DNA of 64,000 bases from Aquincola tertiaricarbonis (GTDB taxonomy: Bacteria; Pseudomonadota; Gammaproteobacteria; Burkholderiales; Burkholderiaceae_C): contig NZ_JZUE01000008.1 of NCBI RefSeq assembly GCF_000969605.1, forward strand, positions 1 through 64,000, written 5' to 3'. Below the pieces are notes generated by a model. It saw nothing but the letters and a program-made list of their open reading frames with translations. It searched no databases and had not been told where the DNA came from. Positions within the stretch are counted from its first letter, which is position 1. Each line of letters opens with the position of its first letter. Positions 25,529 to 34,207 of the stretch are shown piece by piece. Position numbers and translations under genes: made by a program.

Positions 25529-26470
25529 ATGGCATATCAGGTTTATGTAGATGGGCAGGAGGGCACCACCGGCCTGCGCATCCATGAGTACCTCGCGCAG
25601 CGCAGCGACGTGGAGCTGCTGCGCATCGACCCCGACAAGCGCAAGGACCCGGCCGAGCGCGCGCGCCTGCTGAATGCGGCCGACGTGGCCTTCCTGTGCC
25701 TGCCCGATGCGGCGGCGCGCGAAGCGGCGGCGATGGTGACCAACCCCAACACCTGCCTGATCGATGCCAGCACCGCGCACCGCATCGACCCCAGCTGGGC
25801 CTTCGGCCTGCCGGAGCTGTCGCGCGGGCAGCGCGACAAACTGCGCCAAAGCAAGCGCATCGCCAACCCGGGCTGCCACGCCAGCGCCTTCATCCTGCTG
25901 GTGCGCCCGCTGGTGGATGCGGGCCTCGTGCCGGCCGGGCTGCCGCTGTCGGCCACCTCCATCACCGGTTACTCCGGTGGCGGCAAGAAGATGATCGAGC
26001 AGTACCAGGCCGGCGGCGACGACAAGCTGCTGTCGCCGCGGCCTTATGGCCTGACGCTGGCGCACAAGCACATCCCAGAGATGATGACCCACACGGGGCT
26101 GACCGCGAAGCCGGTGTTCCTGCCCATCGTCGGCAACTTCTACAAGGGCCTGGCGGTCAGCCTGCCGCTGCACTTCGAGCAGCTGGCGCCCGGCACCGAC
26201 GCGGCCCGGCTGCAGGCGGCGCTGGAGGCGCACTACGAAGGCGAACGCTTCGTGAAGGTGATGCCGCTGCGCGATGCGGCCACGCTGGAAGCCGGCTTCT
26301 TCGACGTGCAGGCCACCAACGACACCAACAACGTCGAGCTGTTCGTGTTCGCGCACGACACGCAGGCGGTGCTGATCGCCCGGCTGGACAACCTGGGCAA
26401 GGGCGCCAGCGGCGCGGCGGTGCAGTGCATGAACGTGCACCTGGGCCTGGACGAAGGCCTGGGACTTTGA
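25529..26470 (+). CDS. argC: N-acetyl-gamma-glutamyl-phosphate reductase, type 2
   Basis: Third enzyme of arginine biosynthesis, reducing N-acetylglutamyl phosphate with NADPH to the semialdehyde. At 313 aa starting [22 protein letters not shown] it fits the shorter type 2 ArgC group rather than the ~340-residue type 1. The nucleophilic cysteine is Cys116 in [11 protein letters not shown]. Other family segments are DASTAHR and [10 protein letters not shown]. The ATG at 25529 follows a GAGGG-like ribosome site. It is a single gene, divergent from the hydrolase-parB pair and convergent with the GNAT gene. No other arginine genes are near, so it appears to have been inserted between parA and parB. 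Confidence 0.93.
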   Translation: MAYQVYVDGQEGTTGLRIHEYLAQRSDVELLRIDPDKRKDPAERARLLNAADVAFLCLPDAAAREAAAMVTNPNTCLIDASTAHRIDPSWAFGLPELSRGQRDKLRQSKRIANPGCHASAFILLVRPLVDAGLVPAGLPLSATSITGYSGGGKKMIEQYQAGGDDKLLSPRPYGLTLAHKHIPEMMTHTGLTAKPVFLPIVGNFYKGLAVSLPLHFEQLAPGTDAARLQAALEAHYEGERFVKVMPLRDAATLEAGFFDVQATNDTNNVELFVFAHDTQAVLIARLDNLGKGASGAAVQCMNVHLGLDEGLGL

Positions 26471-26474
26471 TGGG

Positions 26475-26596
26475 GCACCCGGTGCCGTGAGTACACGGCA
26501 CCACCCGCCGGGCGGGTTGCCCGGCCGCCTTGGGGCGGCCCGGCGGCGGCCGGGAATGGAGCACCCGGTGCCGTGAGTACACGGCACCACCCGCCG
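26475..26596. repeat. REP-like hairpin array between convergent genes (two exact 36-base copies)
   Basis: An exact 36-base direct repeat occurs at 26475-26510 and 26561-26596. Each copy contains the strong stem-loop GGTGCCGTG-AGTA-CACGGCACC (stems 26481-26489/26494-26502 and 26567-26575/26580-26588). Between the copies is another hairpin GGCCGCC-TTGG-GGCGGCC (26523-26540). The hairpin A / hairpin B / hairpin A order resembles bacterial interspersed mosaic (REP/BIME) elements. It fills the gap between convergent argC and the GNAT gene and could terminate or protect both transcripts. No other copies were noticed in the window. Confidence 0.75.
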
Positions 26597-26607
26597 CGCG
26601 GTTCGCG

Positions 26608-27375
26608 TCAGCCTTGCGCGGTAACGCGGTAGTGGTAGCTGTAGCCGTCGCTGAAGCCCAGCCGGTGGTACACGCGGCGGGCGGCGGTGTTGTCGCCTTC
26701 CACCTGCAGGTAGCCCGTGCGGGCGCCTTCGGCCCGGGCCTGCACCAGCAGGTATGAACACAGGCAGGCGGCCAGGCCGCGGCCGCGGTGCTCGGGCGCG
26801 GTGAACACGTCGTACAGGCCGACCAGATCGGCCTCGCGAGCGAACTGGCCGCAGGCCAGCAAGGCATCGTCGTCCTCGCGCACGATGCCGAAAGCCTGGA
26901 ACGGCACCGGCGACAGGCGCAGCCGCTCGGCATGCGCATGGCGTTGTAGCGGCGGCGAGCCGCGCAGGCCGCCCACGGCTTCGGCGAAGGCATGGGCGTC
27001 CATCGGTTGCCAGCGGGTGCCGGCCGGCAGCGGCAACGGCCGCAGCGCGGTGAGCTCGGGGCAGGCCATCACGCGGGTGTCATCCAGGCTGGCCAGGCCC
27101 ATGGCCTGCAGTTCGGCATCCAGCGTGGCCGGCTGCGTGAAGGGCGTGATGCGGATCACCATCGGCAGGCCGGCTTCGTCGAACAGCGCCTGCGCCAGCC
27201 GCAGCTTGTCGGCCAGCGGCAGCCTGCCTTCGGCCACGGCGTTGATGCAGCGCGCCCGCTTGGCCTTGCCTGGCGAATAGCGCACCAGCCAGCCGTCCAT
27301 CCAGCGCTGCTGCGGCGGCGCGCTGGCATTGAGCCCGGCGTCCTCGATGCGCGAGAGCAGCGTCGTCTGGCTCAC
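26608..27375 (-). CDS. GNAT-family N-acetyltransferase
   Basis: GNAT acetyltransferase of 255 aa with an extra N-terminal half (MSQTTLLSRIEDAGLNASAP...) and a C-terminal acetyl-CoA-binding domain. Motif A reads DVFTAPEHRGRGLAACLCSYLL, followed by GYLQVEGDNTAARRVYHRLGF. The acceptor is unknown. The GTG start overlaps the parA stop as GTGA (27372-27375), so the gene is translationally coupled to parA. That coupling is unusual, as most parA genes are followed by parB. Its 3' end faces argC across the hairpin array. Confidence 0.88.
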   Translation of the reverse strand: MSQTTLLSRIEDAGLNASAPPQQRWMDGWLVRYSPGKAKRARCINAVAEGRLPLADKLRLAQALFDEAGLPMVIRITPFTQPATLDAELQAMGLASLDDTRVMACPELTALRPLPLPAGTRWQPMDAHAFAEAVGGLRGSPPLQRHAHAERLRLSPVPFQAFGIVREDDDALLACGQFAREADLVGLYDVFTAPEHRGRGLAACLCSYLLVQARAEGARTGYLQVEGDNTAARRVYHRLGFSDGYSYHYRVTAQG

Positions 27376-28148
27376 TTGAGCTTGGCCACCCGTTCTACGA
27401 GCTCACGCGCAAACGCCACATAAGCCTGCGCACCCTTGGACTGCGGATCGAACACCACGCCCGCCTGGCCGTAGCTGGGCGCCTCGGCCAGCCGCACGTT
27501 GCGCGGGATGACGGTGTCGAACACCTTGTCGCCAAAATGCGCCTTGAGCTGGTCGCTCACCTGCTGCTGCAGCGTGATGCGCGGGTCGAACATCACGCGC
27601 AGCAGGCCGATGACCTGCAGCTCGCGGTTGAGGTTGGCATGCACCTGCTTGATGGTGTTGACCAGGTCGCTCAGGCCTTCCAGCGCGAAGTACTCGCACT
27701 GCATCGGCACCAGCACGCCGTGGGCGCTGCACAGGCCGTTCAGCGTGAGCAAGCTGAGCGATGGCGGGCAGTCGATCAGCACGAAGTCGTAGTCGGCCTG
27801 CACCGGCTTGAGCGCCTGGCGCAGCCGCAGGTTGCGCTGCTCCAGCGCCACCAGCTCCACCTCGGCGCCGGCCAGCTCGCGGTTGGCGGCCAGCACGTCA
27901 TAGCCGCCATTTTCGCTGCGCTGCCGGGCTTCGGCCACGGTGCTGCTTTCCAGCAGCACGTCGTACACGCTCGCGGGCAGCGCCCGCTTGTCGATGCCCG
28001 AGCCCATCGTCGCGTTGCCCTGCGGATCCAGGTCCACCACCAGCACACGCTGGCCCACCAGCGCCAGGCCGGCCGCCAGGTTCACGGTGGTGGTGGTCTT
28101 GCCGACGCCGCCCTTCTGGTTGGCGATGCAGAAGATGCGGCAGGTCAT
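27372..28148 (-). CDS. parA: Chromosome partitioning ATPase ParA
   Basis: ParA/Soj-type ATPase of 258 aa. The deviant Walker A KGGVGKTTTTVNLA is at residues 12-25 and DLDPQGNAT (switch I region) near 40-48. The start MTCRIFCIANQKGG is the family norm; the very long in-frame extension upstream runs over dnaE2 in another frame and is not coding. ParA-ATP on the nucleoid provides the pulling gradient for ParB-parS complexes. parA is separated from parB by the GNAT gene, argC and the hydrolase gene, about 2.5 kb in all. Just upstream lies dnaE2, 86 bases away, pointing the same way. Confidence 0.96.
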   Translation of the reverse strand: MTCRIFCIANQKGGVGKTTTTVNLAAGLALVGQRVLVVDLDPQGNATMGSGIDKRALPASVYDVLLESSTVAEARQRSENGGYDVLAANRELAGAEVELVALEQRNLRLRQALKPVQADYDFVLIDCPPSLSLLTLNGLCSAHGVLVPMQCEYFALEGLSDLVNTIKQVHANLNRELQVIGLLRVMFDPRITLQQQVSDQLKAHFGDKVFDTVIPRNVRLAEAPSYGQAGVVFDPQSKGAQAYVAFARELVERVAKLK

Positions 28149-28234
28149 CGGGCGGCGTGGCGTGAATGTGACGGCAAGGGAATGGGTCGCGGATGCGACG
28201 GGCGATGGTAACTGCGGCGGGCCCGCCGCCGGCT

Positions 28235-31200
28235 TCAATGGAAGTCGCGCGAGGAGGTGCTGAGCGCGCCCAGCCAGGGCGACACATCCAGCAGCCGGCG
28301 CGCCACCAGATGGCGCACGCCCTCCTCCGACACCTGCCATTGCCCCGCCACCGCCAGCAGCCGGGAGCGCAGCAATGCATTGCGCTGCTGCTCGCGCAGG
28401 CGCTTCCACACGATGACGTTGACCGTGCCGGTCTCGTCCTCCAGCGTGACGAAGACGGTGCCGTTGGCGGTGTCCGGCTGCTGCCGCATGGTGACGATGC
28501 CGCAGGCCCAGGTGCGCGCGCCGCCACGCAGCCGGCCCAGCTCCTCGGCGCTGAGCCATCCACGGCCCTGCAGGCGGCCGCGCAGCAGCGCCACCGGATG
28601 CCGACGCAGCGTGAGGCCGGTGGCCGCATAGTCGAGCAGGATGTCCTCGCCTTCGGGCGCCAGCGGCAGTTGCGGCTGCTCGTGCGCGGCCTCGCGCACC
28701 GGGGCTTCGGCCAGCAGCGCCCGCGCGGGCTCCAGCGCGGCGGCGGTCCACAGCTGCTGGCGGCGGTGGCCGGCCAGCCCGCGCAATGCGTCGGCCCGGG
28801 CCAGGGCCTGCAGCACCCGTGCATCGAGGCCGGCGCGGCGCGCCAGGTCGTCGACGTCGGCGAAGGGCTGCTGCGCGCGGGCCTGCGCGATGCGCGCGGC
28901 TGCGGCCTCGGGCAGCGATGCCACCAACCGCAGGCCCAGCCGCACGGCGGGGGCCGGGCCGCCGTCGCTGCGTGCTTCCAGCGAGGCGTCCCAGCCGCTG
29001 TGCTGCACGTCCACAGGGCGCACTTCCACGTCGTGCCGGCGCGCGTCCTGCACCAGCTGCGAGGGCGGATAGAAGCCCATCGGCTGCGAGTTCAGCATCG
29101 CCGCCAGGAAGATGGCCGGGTGATGGCACTTCAGCCAGCAGCTGAAGTACGCCAGGATGGCGAAGCTGAAGGCGTGGCTCTCCGGGAAGCCGTATTCGCC
29201 GAAGCCGCAGATCTGCTTGAAGATGGCCTCGGCGAACTCGGCGTCGTAGCCGCGCTGGGTCATGCCTTCGACGATGCGCTGCTGGAACTGGTCGACATGG
29301 CCATCGCGCCGCCAGGCGGCCATCGCGCGGCGCAGCTGGTCGGCCTCGCCGGGCGTGAAGCCGGCGGCGATCATGCAGATCTGCATCACCTGCTCCTGGA
29401 AGATGGGCACGCCCAGGGTGCGGCCCAGGGCTTCGTCGAGTGCCGGGTACTTCGACGGCGACAGCCGGCCGGCGGCCCGTTCCTCGCGCCGCTGCAGGTA
29501 GGGGTGCACCATGCCGCCCTGGATGGGCCCGGGGCGCACGATGGCCACCTCGATCACCAGGTCGTACAGGCACTGCGGTTTCAGCCGCGGCAGCATGCTC
29601 TGCTGGGCGCGGCTTTCGATCTGGAACACGCCCACGGTGTCGGCGCGGCAGATCATGTCGTAGGTGGTGGTGCAGTCCTGGGGGATGTCCTGCAGCCGCC
29701 AGCGCCGGCCCTGCCAGGCACCCAGCAGGTCGAGCGAGCGCCGCAGCGCGGTGAGCATGCCCAGCGCCAGCACGTCTACCTTCAGCAGGCCCAGCGATTC
29801 GAGGTCGTCCTTGTCCCACTGGATGACGCGGCGGTCGGCCATTGCCGCGTTCTCGATGGGCACCAGCCGCGAGAGCTTGTCGCGCGCGATGACGAAGCCG
29901 CCGGTGTGCTGCGACAGGTGGCGCGGAAAGCCGCGCAGCGTGTCCACCAGCTCGATCCAGCGGCGGGTGACCGGCGAGTCCATTTGCAGCCCGGCCTCGG
30001 CCACCGAGGCGGCCATGCGGCTCCTGTCGTCGAACCACTGGAAGGAGCGCGCCAGCGCATCCACCTGCGCCGCATCGATGCCCAGTGCCTTGCCCACGTC
30101 GCGCACCGAGCCGCGGGTGCGGTAGGTGGACAACGCCGCGGCCAGCGCGGTGCGCTCGGTGCCGTACTTGTTGTAGATGTACTGGATGACCTCCTCGCGC
30201 CGCTCATGCTCGAAGTCGACGTCGATGTCCGGCGGCTCATTGCGCTCGCGCGAGATGAAGCGCTCGAACAGCAGCGTGGTCTTGGTGGGATCGACCTCGG
30301 TGATGCCGAGTGCATAACAGACGGCCGAGTTGGCCGCTGATCCCCGGCCCTGGCACAGGATGCCCCGGCTGCGGGCGAAGCGCACCACGTCGTGCACGGT
30401 GAGGAAGAAGGCCTCGTAGCGCAGCTCCTCCACCAGCAGCAGCTCGCGCTCCACCTGCTCGCCCACGCCGGGCGGGGAGTCGCGGCCGTAACGGTCGGCC
30501 AGGCCCTGCAGCGTCAGTGCACGCAGGTGGTCGATGGGCGTCATGCCCCGCGGCACGATCTCGGCCGGGTATTCGTAGCGCAGCGAATCGAGCCGGAAGG
30601 TGCAGCGTGCGGCGATTTCCAGCGTGGTGGCCAGCCATTCGGGCCGATAGAGCTGCGCCAGCCGCAGGCGGGAGCGCAGGTGCTGCTCGGCATTGCGCGC
30701 CAGCGCGAAGCCGCAGTCGGCCACCGGCTTCTTCAGGCGGATGGCGGTGAGCGTGTCCTGCAAGGGCTTGCGCGAGCGCACATGCATCAGCACATCGCCC
30801 GCGGCGGCCAGAGGCAGGCCGGTGGCGGCAGCCACCGCCTGCAGCCGCTCGGCCAGCACGCCGTCGTCGGCATGCATCAGCAGCTCCACCGCGATGGCCG
30901 CATGCTGGAAGTTCCGGCGCAACCAGTGCGCCTGGGCCAGCAGGCGCTCGGGCGGGTCGGCGCGGTCGGGCAGCAGCAGCGCGGTGCAGTCGGGCAGGCG
31001 CTGCAGGCCGCGCAGGAAGCGTGGTGGATGGTCGTTGGTCACGGTCGTGCCGCCCGGCGCGGGCGGCTGCAGGTCGCGCACGCTGAGGTGGTAGCTGCCC
31101 TTGGTGGTGCGCAGCCGGCCCAGCGTGATCAGCTCGCACAGATCGCCATACCCTTCGCGGTCGTGCGCCAGCAGCACCAGGCGGCAGCCGGGTGTGTCGC

Positions 31201-31474
31201 CCTCGCCTGCCAGCTGGAACTGGCTGCCGATGATGAGCTTGAGCGCGCTGCCGCCTTCGGTGTGTTGCCGGCGCAGTTCCTCGTGCGCGCGCACCACGCC
31301 GGCCACCGAGCATTCGTCGGTGAGGGCCAGCGCCGCATAACCCAGTTGCGCGGCACGGGCCACCAGTTCACCGGGTTGCGACGCCCCGGTGAGGAAGCTG
31401 AAGTTCGAACGGCAGTGCAGCTCGGCATAGCCCGGAACGGCACCGCCGCTCCAGGGCAGGACCGACGCGGTCAT
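28235..31474 (-). CDS. dnaE2: Error-prone DNA polymerase DnaE2 (ImuC)
   Basis: Alternative C-family DNA polymerase III alpha subunit of 1079 aa, shorter than DnaE1 (about 1160 aa). It opens with the PHP domain (YAELHCRSNFSFLTGASQP, residues 15-33) and contains the polymerase core with NEPPDIDVDFEHERREEV, the catalytic aspartate motif. A C-terminal OB-fold region ends near 1050. DnaE2 extends past DNA damage and is mutagenic when working with ImuA and ImuB. It is the third gene of a leftward imuA-imuB-dnaE2 cassette, 84 bases after imuB, expected to be under LexA control via the box at 33829-33844. Confidence 0.95.
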   Translation of the reverse strand: MTASVLPWSGGAVPGYAELHCRSNFSFLTGASQPGELVARAAQLGYAALALTDECSVAGVVRAHEELRRQHTEGGSALKLIIGSQFQLAGEGDTPGCRLVLLAHDREGYGDLCELITLGRLRTTKGSYHLSVRDLQPPAPGGTTVTNDHPPRFLRGLQRLPDCTALLLPDRADPPERLLAQAHWLRRNFQHAAIAVELLMHADDGVLAERLQAVAAATGLPLAAAGDVLMHVRSRKPLQDTLTAIRLKKPVADCGFALARNAEQHLRSRLRLAQLYRPEWLATTLEIAARCTFRLDSLRYEYPAEIVPRGMTPIDHLRALTLQGLADRYGRDSPPGVGEQVERELLLVEELRYEAFFLTVHDVVRFARSRGILCQGRGSAANSAVCYALGITEVDPTKTTLLFERFISRERNEPPDIDVDFEHERREEVIQYIYNKYGTERTALAAALSTYRTRGSVRDVGKALGIDAAQVDALARSFQWFDDRSRMAASVAEAGLQMDSPVTRRWIELVDTLRGFPRHLSQHTGGFVIARDKLSRLVPIENAAMADRRVIQWDKDDLESLGLLKVDVLALGMLTALRRSLDLLGAWQGRRWRLQDIPQDCTTTYDMICRADTVGVFQIESRAQQSMLPRLKPQCLYDLVIEVAIVRPGPIQGGMVHPYLQRREERAAGRLSPSKYPALDEALGRTLGVPIFQEQVMQICMIAAGFTPGEADQLRRAMAAWRRDGHVDQFQQRIVEGMTQRGYDAEFAEAIFKQICGFGEYGFPESHAFSFAILAYFSCWLKCHHPAIFLAAMLNSQPMGFYPPSQLVQDARRHDVEVRPVDVQHSGWDASLEARSDGGPAPAVRLGLRLVASLPEAAAARIAQARAQQPFADVDDLARRAGLDARVLQALARADALRGLAGHRRQQLWTAAALEPARALLAEAPVREAAHEQPQLPLAPEGEDILLDYAATGLTLRRHPVALLRGRLQGRGWLSAEELGRLRGGARTWACGIVTMRQQPDTANGTVFVTLEDETGTVNVIVWKRLREQQRNALLRSRLLAVAGQWQVSEEGVRHLVARRLLDVSPWLGALSTSSRDFH

Positions 31475-31558
31475 GGCCGTCGCCCCGCGCCGGGCGCGGG
31501 GTGGGCGGGGCCTGCCGGGCCCGTGCGGGCGGCCTGGTGGGTGGCATGCATGGGCGGC

Positions 31559-33112
31559 TCAGCCGAACAGTCCGTGCAGGAACCAGTGCGCGGCCGGCTC
31601 GCCGGCCGTGTCGGCGTCACCCATGCGGCGCTGCCGGAACACCCAGCGCAGCCGGTGGTCGCTGCCCTCGGCCACGTGGTAGTCGCGACAGACCAGTTCA
31701 TCGTCGAACCAGCCGCTTTCGATGCGCTCGGCCCGGGTGCGCAGCAGCAGCGGCCCGCCATGCACCGGCCGGCCGGCATGTTCGGCCAGGGGCAGCGGCT
31801 GCGGCAGCAGCCAGGCCGGACGGGTGCACAGGGCAGCCGGCGCCGGACTGCCAGACGGCACGGCGGCAACGGTGGCCGTTGCCTGAGCCGGCACGGGCTG
31901 GAAGGCACGCTCCGGCCGGTGGTCGTCGCACGGTGCCAGCTTGCGCACCTGCTCGGCACCCAGGCGGGCGGTCAACCGGTCCACCAGCGCGCGGAAGGCC
32001 TGCGGGTCGGCCTCCTCAGTGCCGGGGCCGGCGCCGGAAACCAGCGCCAGCCGGCCCTCGTGCCCGGCCAACGCCACCGCTTCGTCAAGCTGCAGCCGCA
32101 GGCCATAGACCGGGGCCGGCAGCTCAGTGCGCTGCAGCCGCTCCCGCAGCAGCAGCAGCAGCTGGGCGGCATCACGCGTGGGATCGCCTACCGCCAGCCG
32201 CACCGGCGTGGGCGGGCGGGCCTGACGACCGGCGCCTTCATGCAGCAGCCAGAGCGTGCACCGTGCAGCCGCCAGCCATTGGCGCTGCAGCCACCCGGCC
32301 AGCGGCTGCACCAGGCGCTGCGCCGCGAACACCAGCATGGCAGCGTCGTCCGCACGGTGCATCAGTTCGCAGCCCAGCTCGAACTGCTGCGGCGGCTCGT
32401 ACCAGGCCTGGGGGTCGGGCGCGTGGCCGTAGGCGCGGTCCAGCGCCAGCAGCAGCAGCCCACCGCCGCGGCGCTGCAGTCCGGTGCGCGGCAGCGCCCG
32501 CACCTGCCCCAGGCGCTGGCAGCCGATGCCTTGCAGCAGTTCGCCCAGCCGGGGCGGCAGCTCCAGCGCCTGCAGCACCGGCGGCAGTGGCAGCGCGTCC
32601 AGCAGCGCCGCCGCCGCGTCCAGCGTGCGCGCTCGGCCCGGCCGGCCGCCAGCGCCAGGCACCCGCGCCAGCAAGGCCGCCGCAGCCGCCGTGGGCGCCA
32701 TGCCGATGCGCACATGCGCCCCCACCTGCTGCAGCGTGCGCCGCAGCCGGCCACCCAGCCCTGCCAGGCCACCGAACAGGCGAAGGGAGCCGCTCACCTC
32801 CAGCAGCACCGCATCCGGTTGCAGCACCACCTGCGGCGTGTAGCAGGACAGCGCCATGGCCAGCAGCCGGACGAAGGCGGCCTCGGCCGCCGGTTGGCGC
32901 GGCAGGCCGTGCAACGCGGGGCACAAGGACAGCGCGGTGGCGGTGCTCATGCCCTCCTCCAGCCCGAGCGCCCGCGCGCTGGCATTGACCACGCGCAGTC
33001 GGTGCTGCTCGATCACCGCGCGCGGCGGGGGCGGCGTGCCATCGGCGGGCCGCGGTGCAGGCCCCAGCGCCTCAAGCGGCAACCAGGGCAGGTGCAGCGC
33101 CAGCCACAGCAT
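31559..33112 (-). CDS. imuB: ImuB, catalytically dead Y-family polymerase-like protein
   Basis: Y-family polymerase homologue of 517 aa that acts as the scaffold of the ImuABC mutasome, linking DnaE2 to the sliding clamp. The N-terminus reads MLWLALHLPWLPLEAL where active Y-family enzymes have a metal-binding aspartate, consistent with the known loss of catalytic acids in ImuB. Helix-hairpin-helix and little-finger-like regions follow (near PRLGELLQGIGCQRLGQVRALP). The start overlaps imuA by 41 bases (33072-33112), indicating tight coupling. Confidence 0.93.
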   Translation of the reverse strand: MLWLALHLPWLPLEALGPAPRPADGTPPPPRAVIEQHRLRVVNASARALGLEEGMSTATALSLCPALHGLPRQPAAEAAFVRLLAMALSCYTPQVVLQPDAVLLEVSGSLRLFGGLAGLGGRLRRTLQQVGAHVRIGMAPTAAAAALLARVPGAGGRPGRARTLDAAAALLDALPLPPVLQALELPPRLGELLQGIGCQRLGQVRALPRTGLQRRGGGLLLLALDRAYGHAPDPQAWYEPPQQFELGCELMHRADDAAMLVFAAQRLVQPLAGWLQRQWLAAARCTLWLLHEGAGRQARPPTPVRLAVGDPTRDAAQLLLLLRERLQRTELPAPVYGLRLQLDEAVALAGHEGRLALVSGAGPGTEEADPQAFRALVDRLTARLGAEQVRKLAPCDDHRPERAFQPVPAQATATVAAVPSGSPAPAALCTRPAWLLPQPLPLAEHAGRPVHGGPLLLRTRAERIESGWFDDELVCRDYHVAEGSDHRLRWVFRQRRMGDADTAGEPAAHWFLHGLFG

Positions 33113-33803
33113 GGGCCACCTCCGGAGCAGGCATCACCGAGCGCCGCAGCAGCGGTGCGGCCAACGGCAAGGTGAGCAGCACAGGCGCCGCCATCGCCGG
33201 GCCGCGTCGCTTGAACACCTGCACGGCCAGCTGCCCGCCGGCCGCCGCCTCAGCCGCCAGGCGCAGCGGCGCGGCCGATGCCTGGCCACGCGCGGCCAGC
33301 GGCCGCATCGCCCACAAGGGGCAGCCGCTGTCCTGTGCGGCCAGGTGCAGACGCCGCCACACGCCGGCCGGCGCGTCGGACCACCACAGCACAGCTGCGC
33401 AGGCACGCGAGCGCAGCGCCTGCTCAGCCGCCCAGGCGGCGTCGATCAGGCTGGCCGGCGTGAGCCACACCAGGCCGTCCAGCGACAGGCCCAGCTGCTG
33501 CAGGGCGGGCAGGTAAGGCGTGGCCGGCGGCGCAATCCACAGCACCGGCCGGTTGCCAAAGCTGCGCAGCACCGGTGCCAGCAGGCGCAGTTCACCAATG
33601 CCGGGGTGGGCCAGCAGCAGCTCAGTCAAGCCCTGCGCCGGCCAGCCGCCACCGGGCAGCTCCGCATCCAGCGCGGGATAACCACTGGGCACGGTGTGGC
33701 CGCCGGCCTGCGCCATGGCGTCCCCACGCCACAGCAACGCGGGATCGAGCGCCGGCAGGCCGCGGCGGCCGGCGGGCTGCAAGGAGGTGGAGGGCGAGGA
33801 CAT
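33072..33803 (-). CDS. imuA: ImuA, translesion synthesis-associated RecA-like protein
   Basis: ImuA/SulA-like RecA-fold protein of about 243 aa, first gene of the damage-inducible mutagenesis cassette. It carries ELPGGGWPAQGLTELLLAHPGIGELRLLAPVL, a RecA-like segment lacking a full Walker A. ImuA is thought to interact with ImuB, DnaE2 and RecA. I start at the ATG at 33803 (MSSPSTSLQPAG); an in-frame TTG at 33821 is possible. A LexA box sits 25 bases upstream. The 3' end overlaps imuB by 41 bases. Confidence 0.9.
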   Translation of the reverse strand: MSSPSTSLQPAGRRGLPALDPALLWRGDAMAQAGGHTVPSGYPALDAELPGGGWPAQGLTELLLAHPGIGELRLLAPVLRSFGNRPVLWIAPPATPYLPALQQLGLSLDGLVWLTPASLIDAAWAAEQALRSRACAAVLWWSDAPAGVWRRLHLAAQDSGCPLWAMRPLAARGQASAAPLRLAAEAAAGGQLAVQVFKRRGPAMAAPVLLTLPLAAPLLRRSVMPAPEVAHAVAGAAPALVAA

Positions 33804-33828
33804 GGCGGCAGACGAAGGCAAGGAACAA

Positions 33829-33844
33829 CTGTACGTTTATACAG
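33829..33844 (-). promoter_or_regulatory. LexA (SOS) box upstream of imuA
   Basis: CTGTACGTTTATACAG is a CTGT-N8-ACAG palindrome with an AT-leaning centre, matching the LexA operator consensus used by E. coli and betaproteobacteria. It lies 25 bases before the imuA ATG, where repressor binding would block transcription. imuA-imuB-dnaE2 cassettes are known LexA targets. Confidence 0.88.
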
Positions 33845-33874
33845 CATTCCATACCCCCATTCCGGGGCCTGTCT

Positions 33875-34207
33875 TCAGTGGGCGGCGGCTTTCGAGAACA
33901 CGTTCAGCACCACGACGCCCGCGATGATCAGGCCCATGCCGATGGCTCCCGGCAGGTCGACGCGCTGGCCGAACAGCAGCCAGGCCACCGTGGTGATGAG
34001 CACGATGCCGAGGCCCGACCAGATCGCATAAGCCGCACCCACCGGCACCGTGCGCAGCGTGATGGACAGGAACCAGAACGACGTGATGTAGCCAACCACC
34101 GTGACGATGCTAGGTAGCCACCGCGTGAAGCTTTCCGACGCCTTGAGTGCGGAGGTGGCGATGACCTCCGCCACGATGGCCAGCCCCAGCGCCAGGTAGC
34201 CGTTCAT
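33875..34207 (-). CDS. SMR-family multidrug efflux protein, EmrE-like
   Basis: Small multidrug resistance transporter of 110 aa, the same length as EmrE, with four predicted transmembrane helices. The essential glutamate is Glu14 in LAIVAEVIA, and Trp63 in [11 protein letters not shown] is also conserved. The sequence resembles EmrE throughout ([20 protein letters not shown]). It would export cationic hydrophobic compounds in exchange for protons as a dimer. The ATG overlaps the rsmG stop as ATGA (34204-34207), making it translationally coupled to the mnmG-rsmG operon. Confidence 0.93.
   Translation of the reverse strand: MNGYLALGLAIVAEVIATSALKASESFTRWLPSIVTVVGYITSFWFLSITLRTVPVGAAYAIWSGLGIVLITTVAWLLFGQRVDLPGAIGMGLIIAGVVVLNVFSKAAAH

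Noticed and set aside
26475-26596. A CRISPR array
   Set aside because: Only two repeat copies, strong internal dyads, and a spacer that itself folds; no cas genes nearby.
28149-30038. A long N-terminal extension of ParA
   Set aside because: The frame is open but runs over dnaE2 in another frame. ParA proteins start at the MTCRIFCIANQKGG position, and the extension is low-complexity Arg/Ala/Pro.
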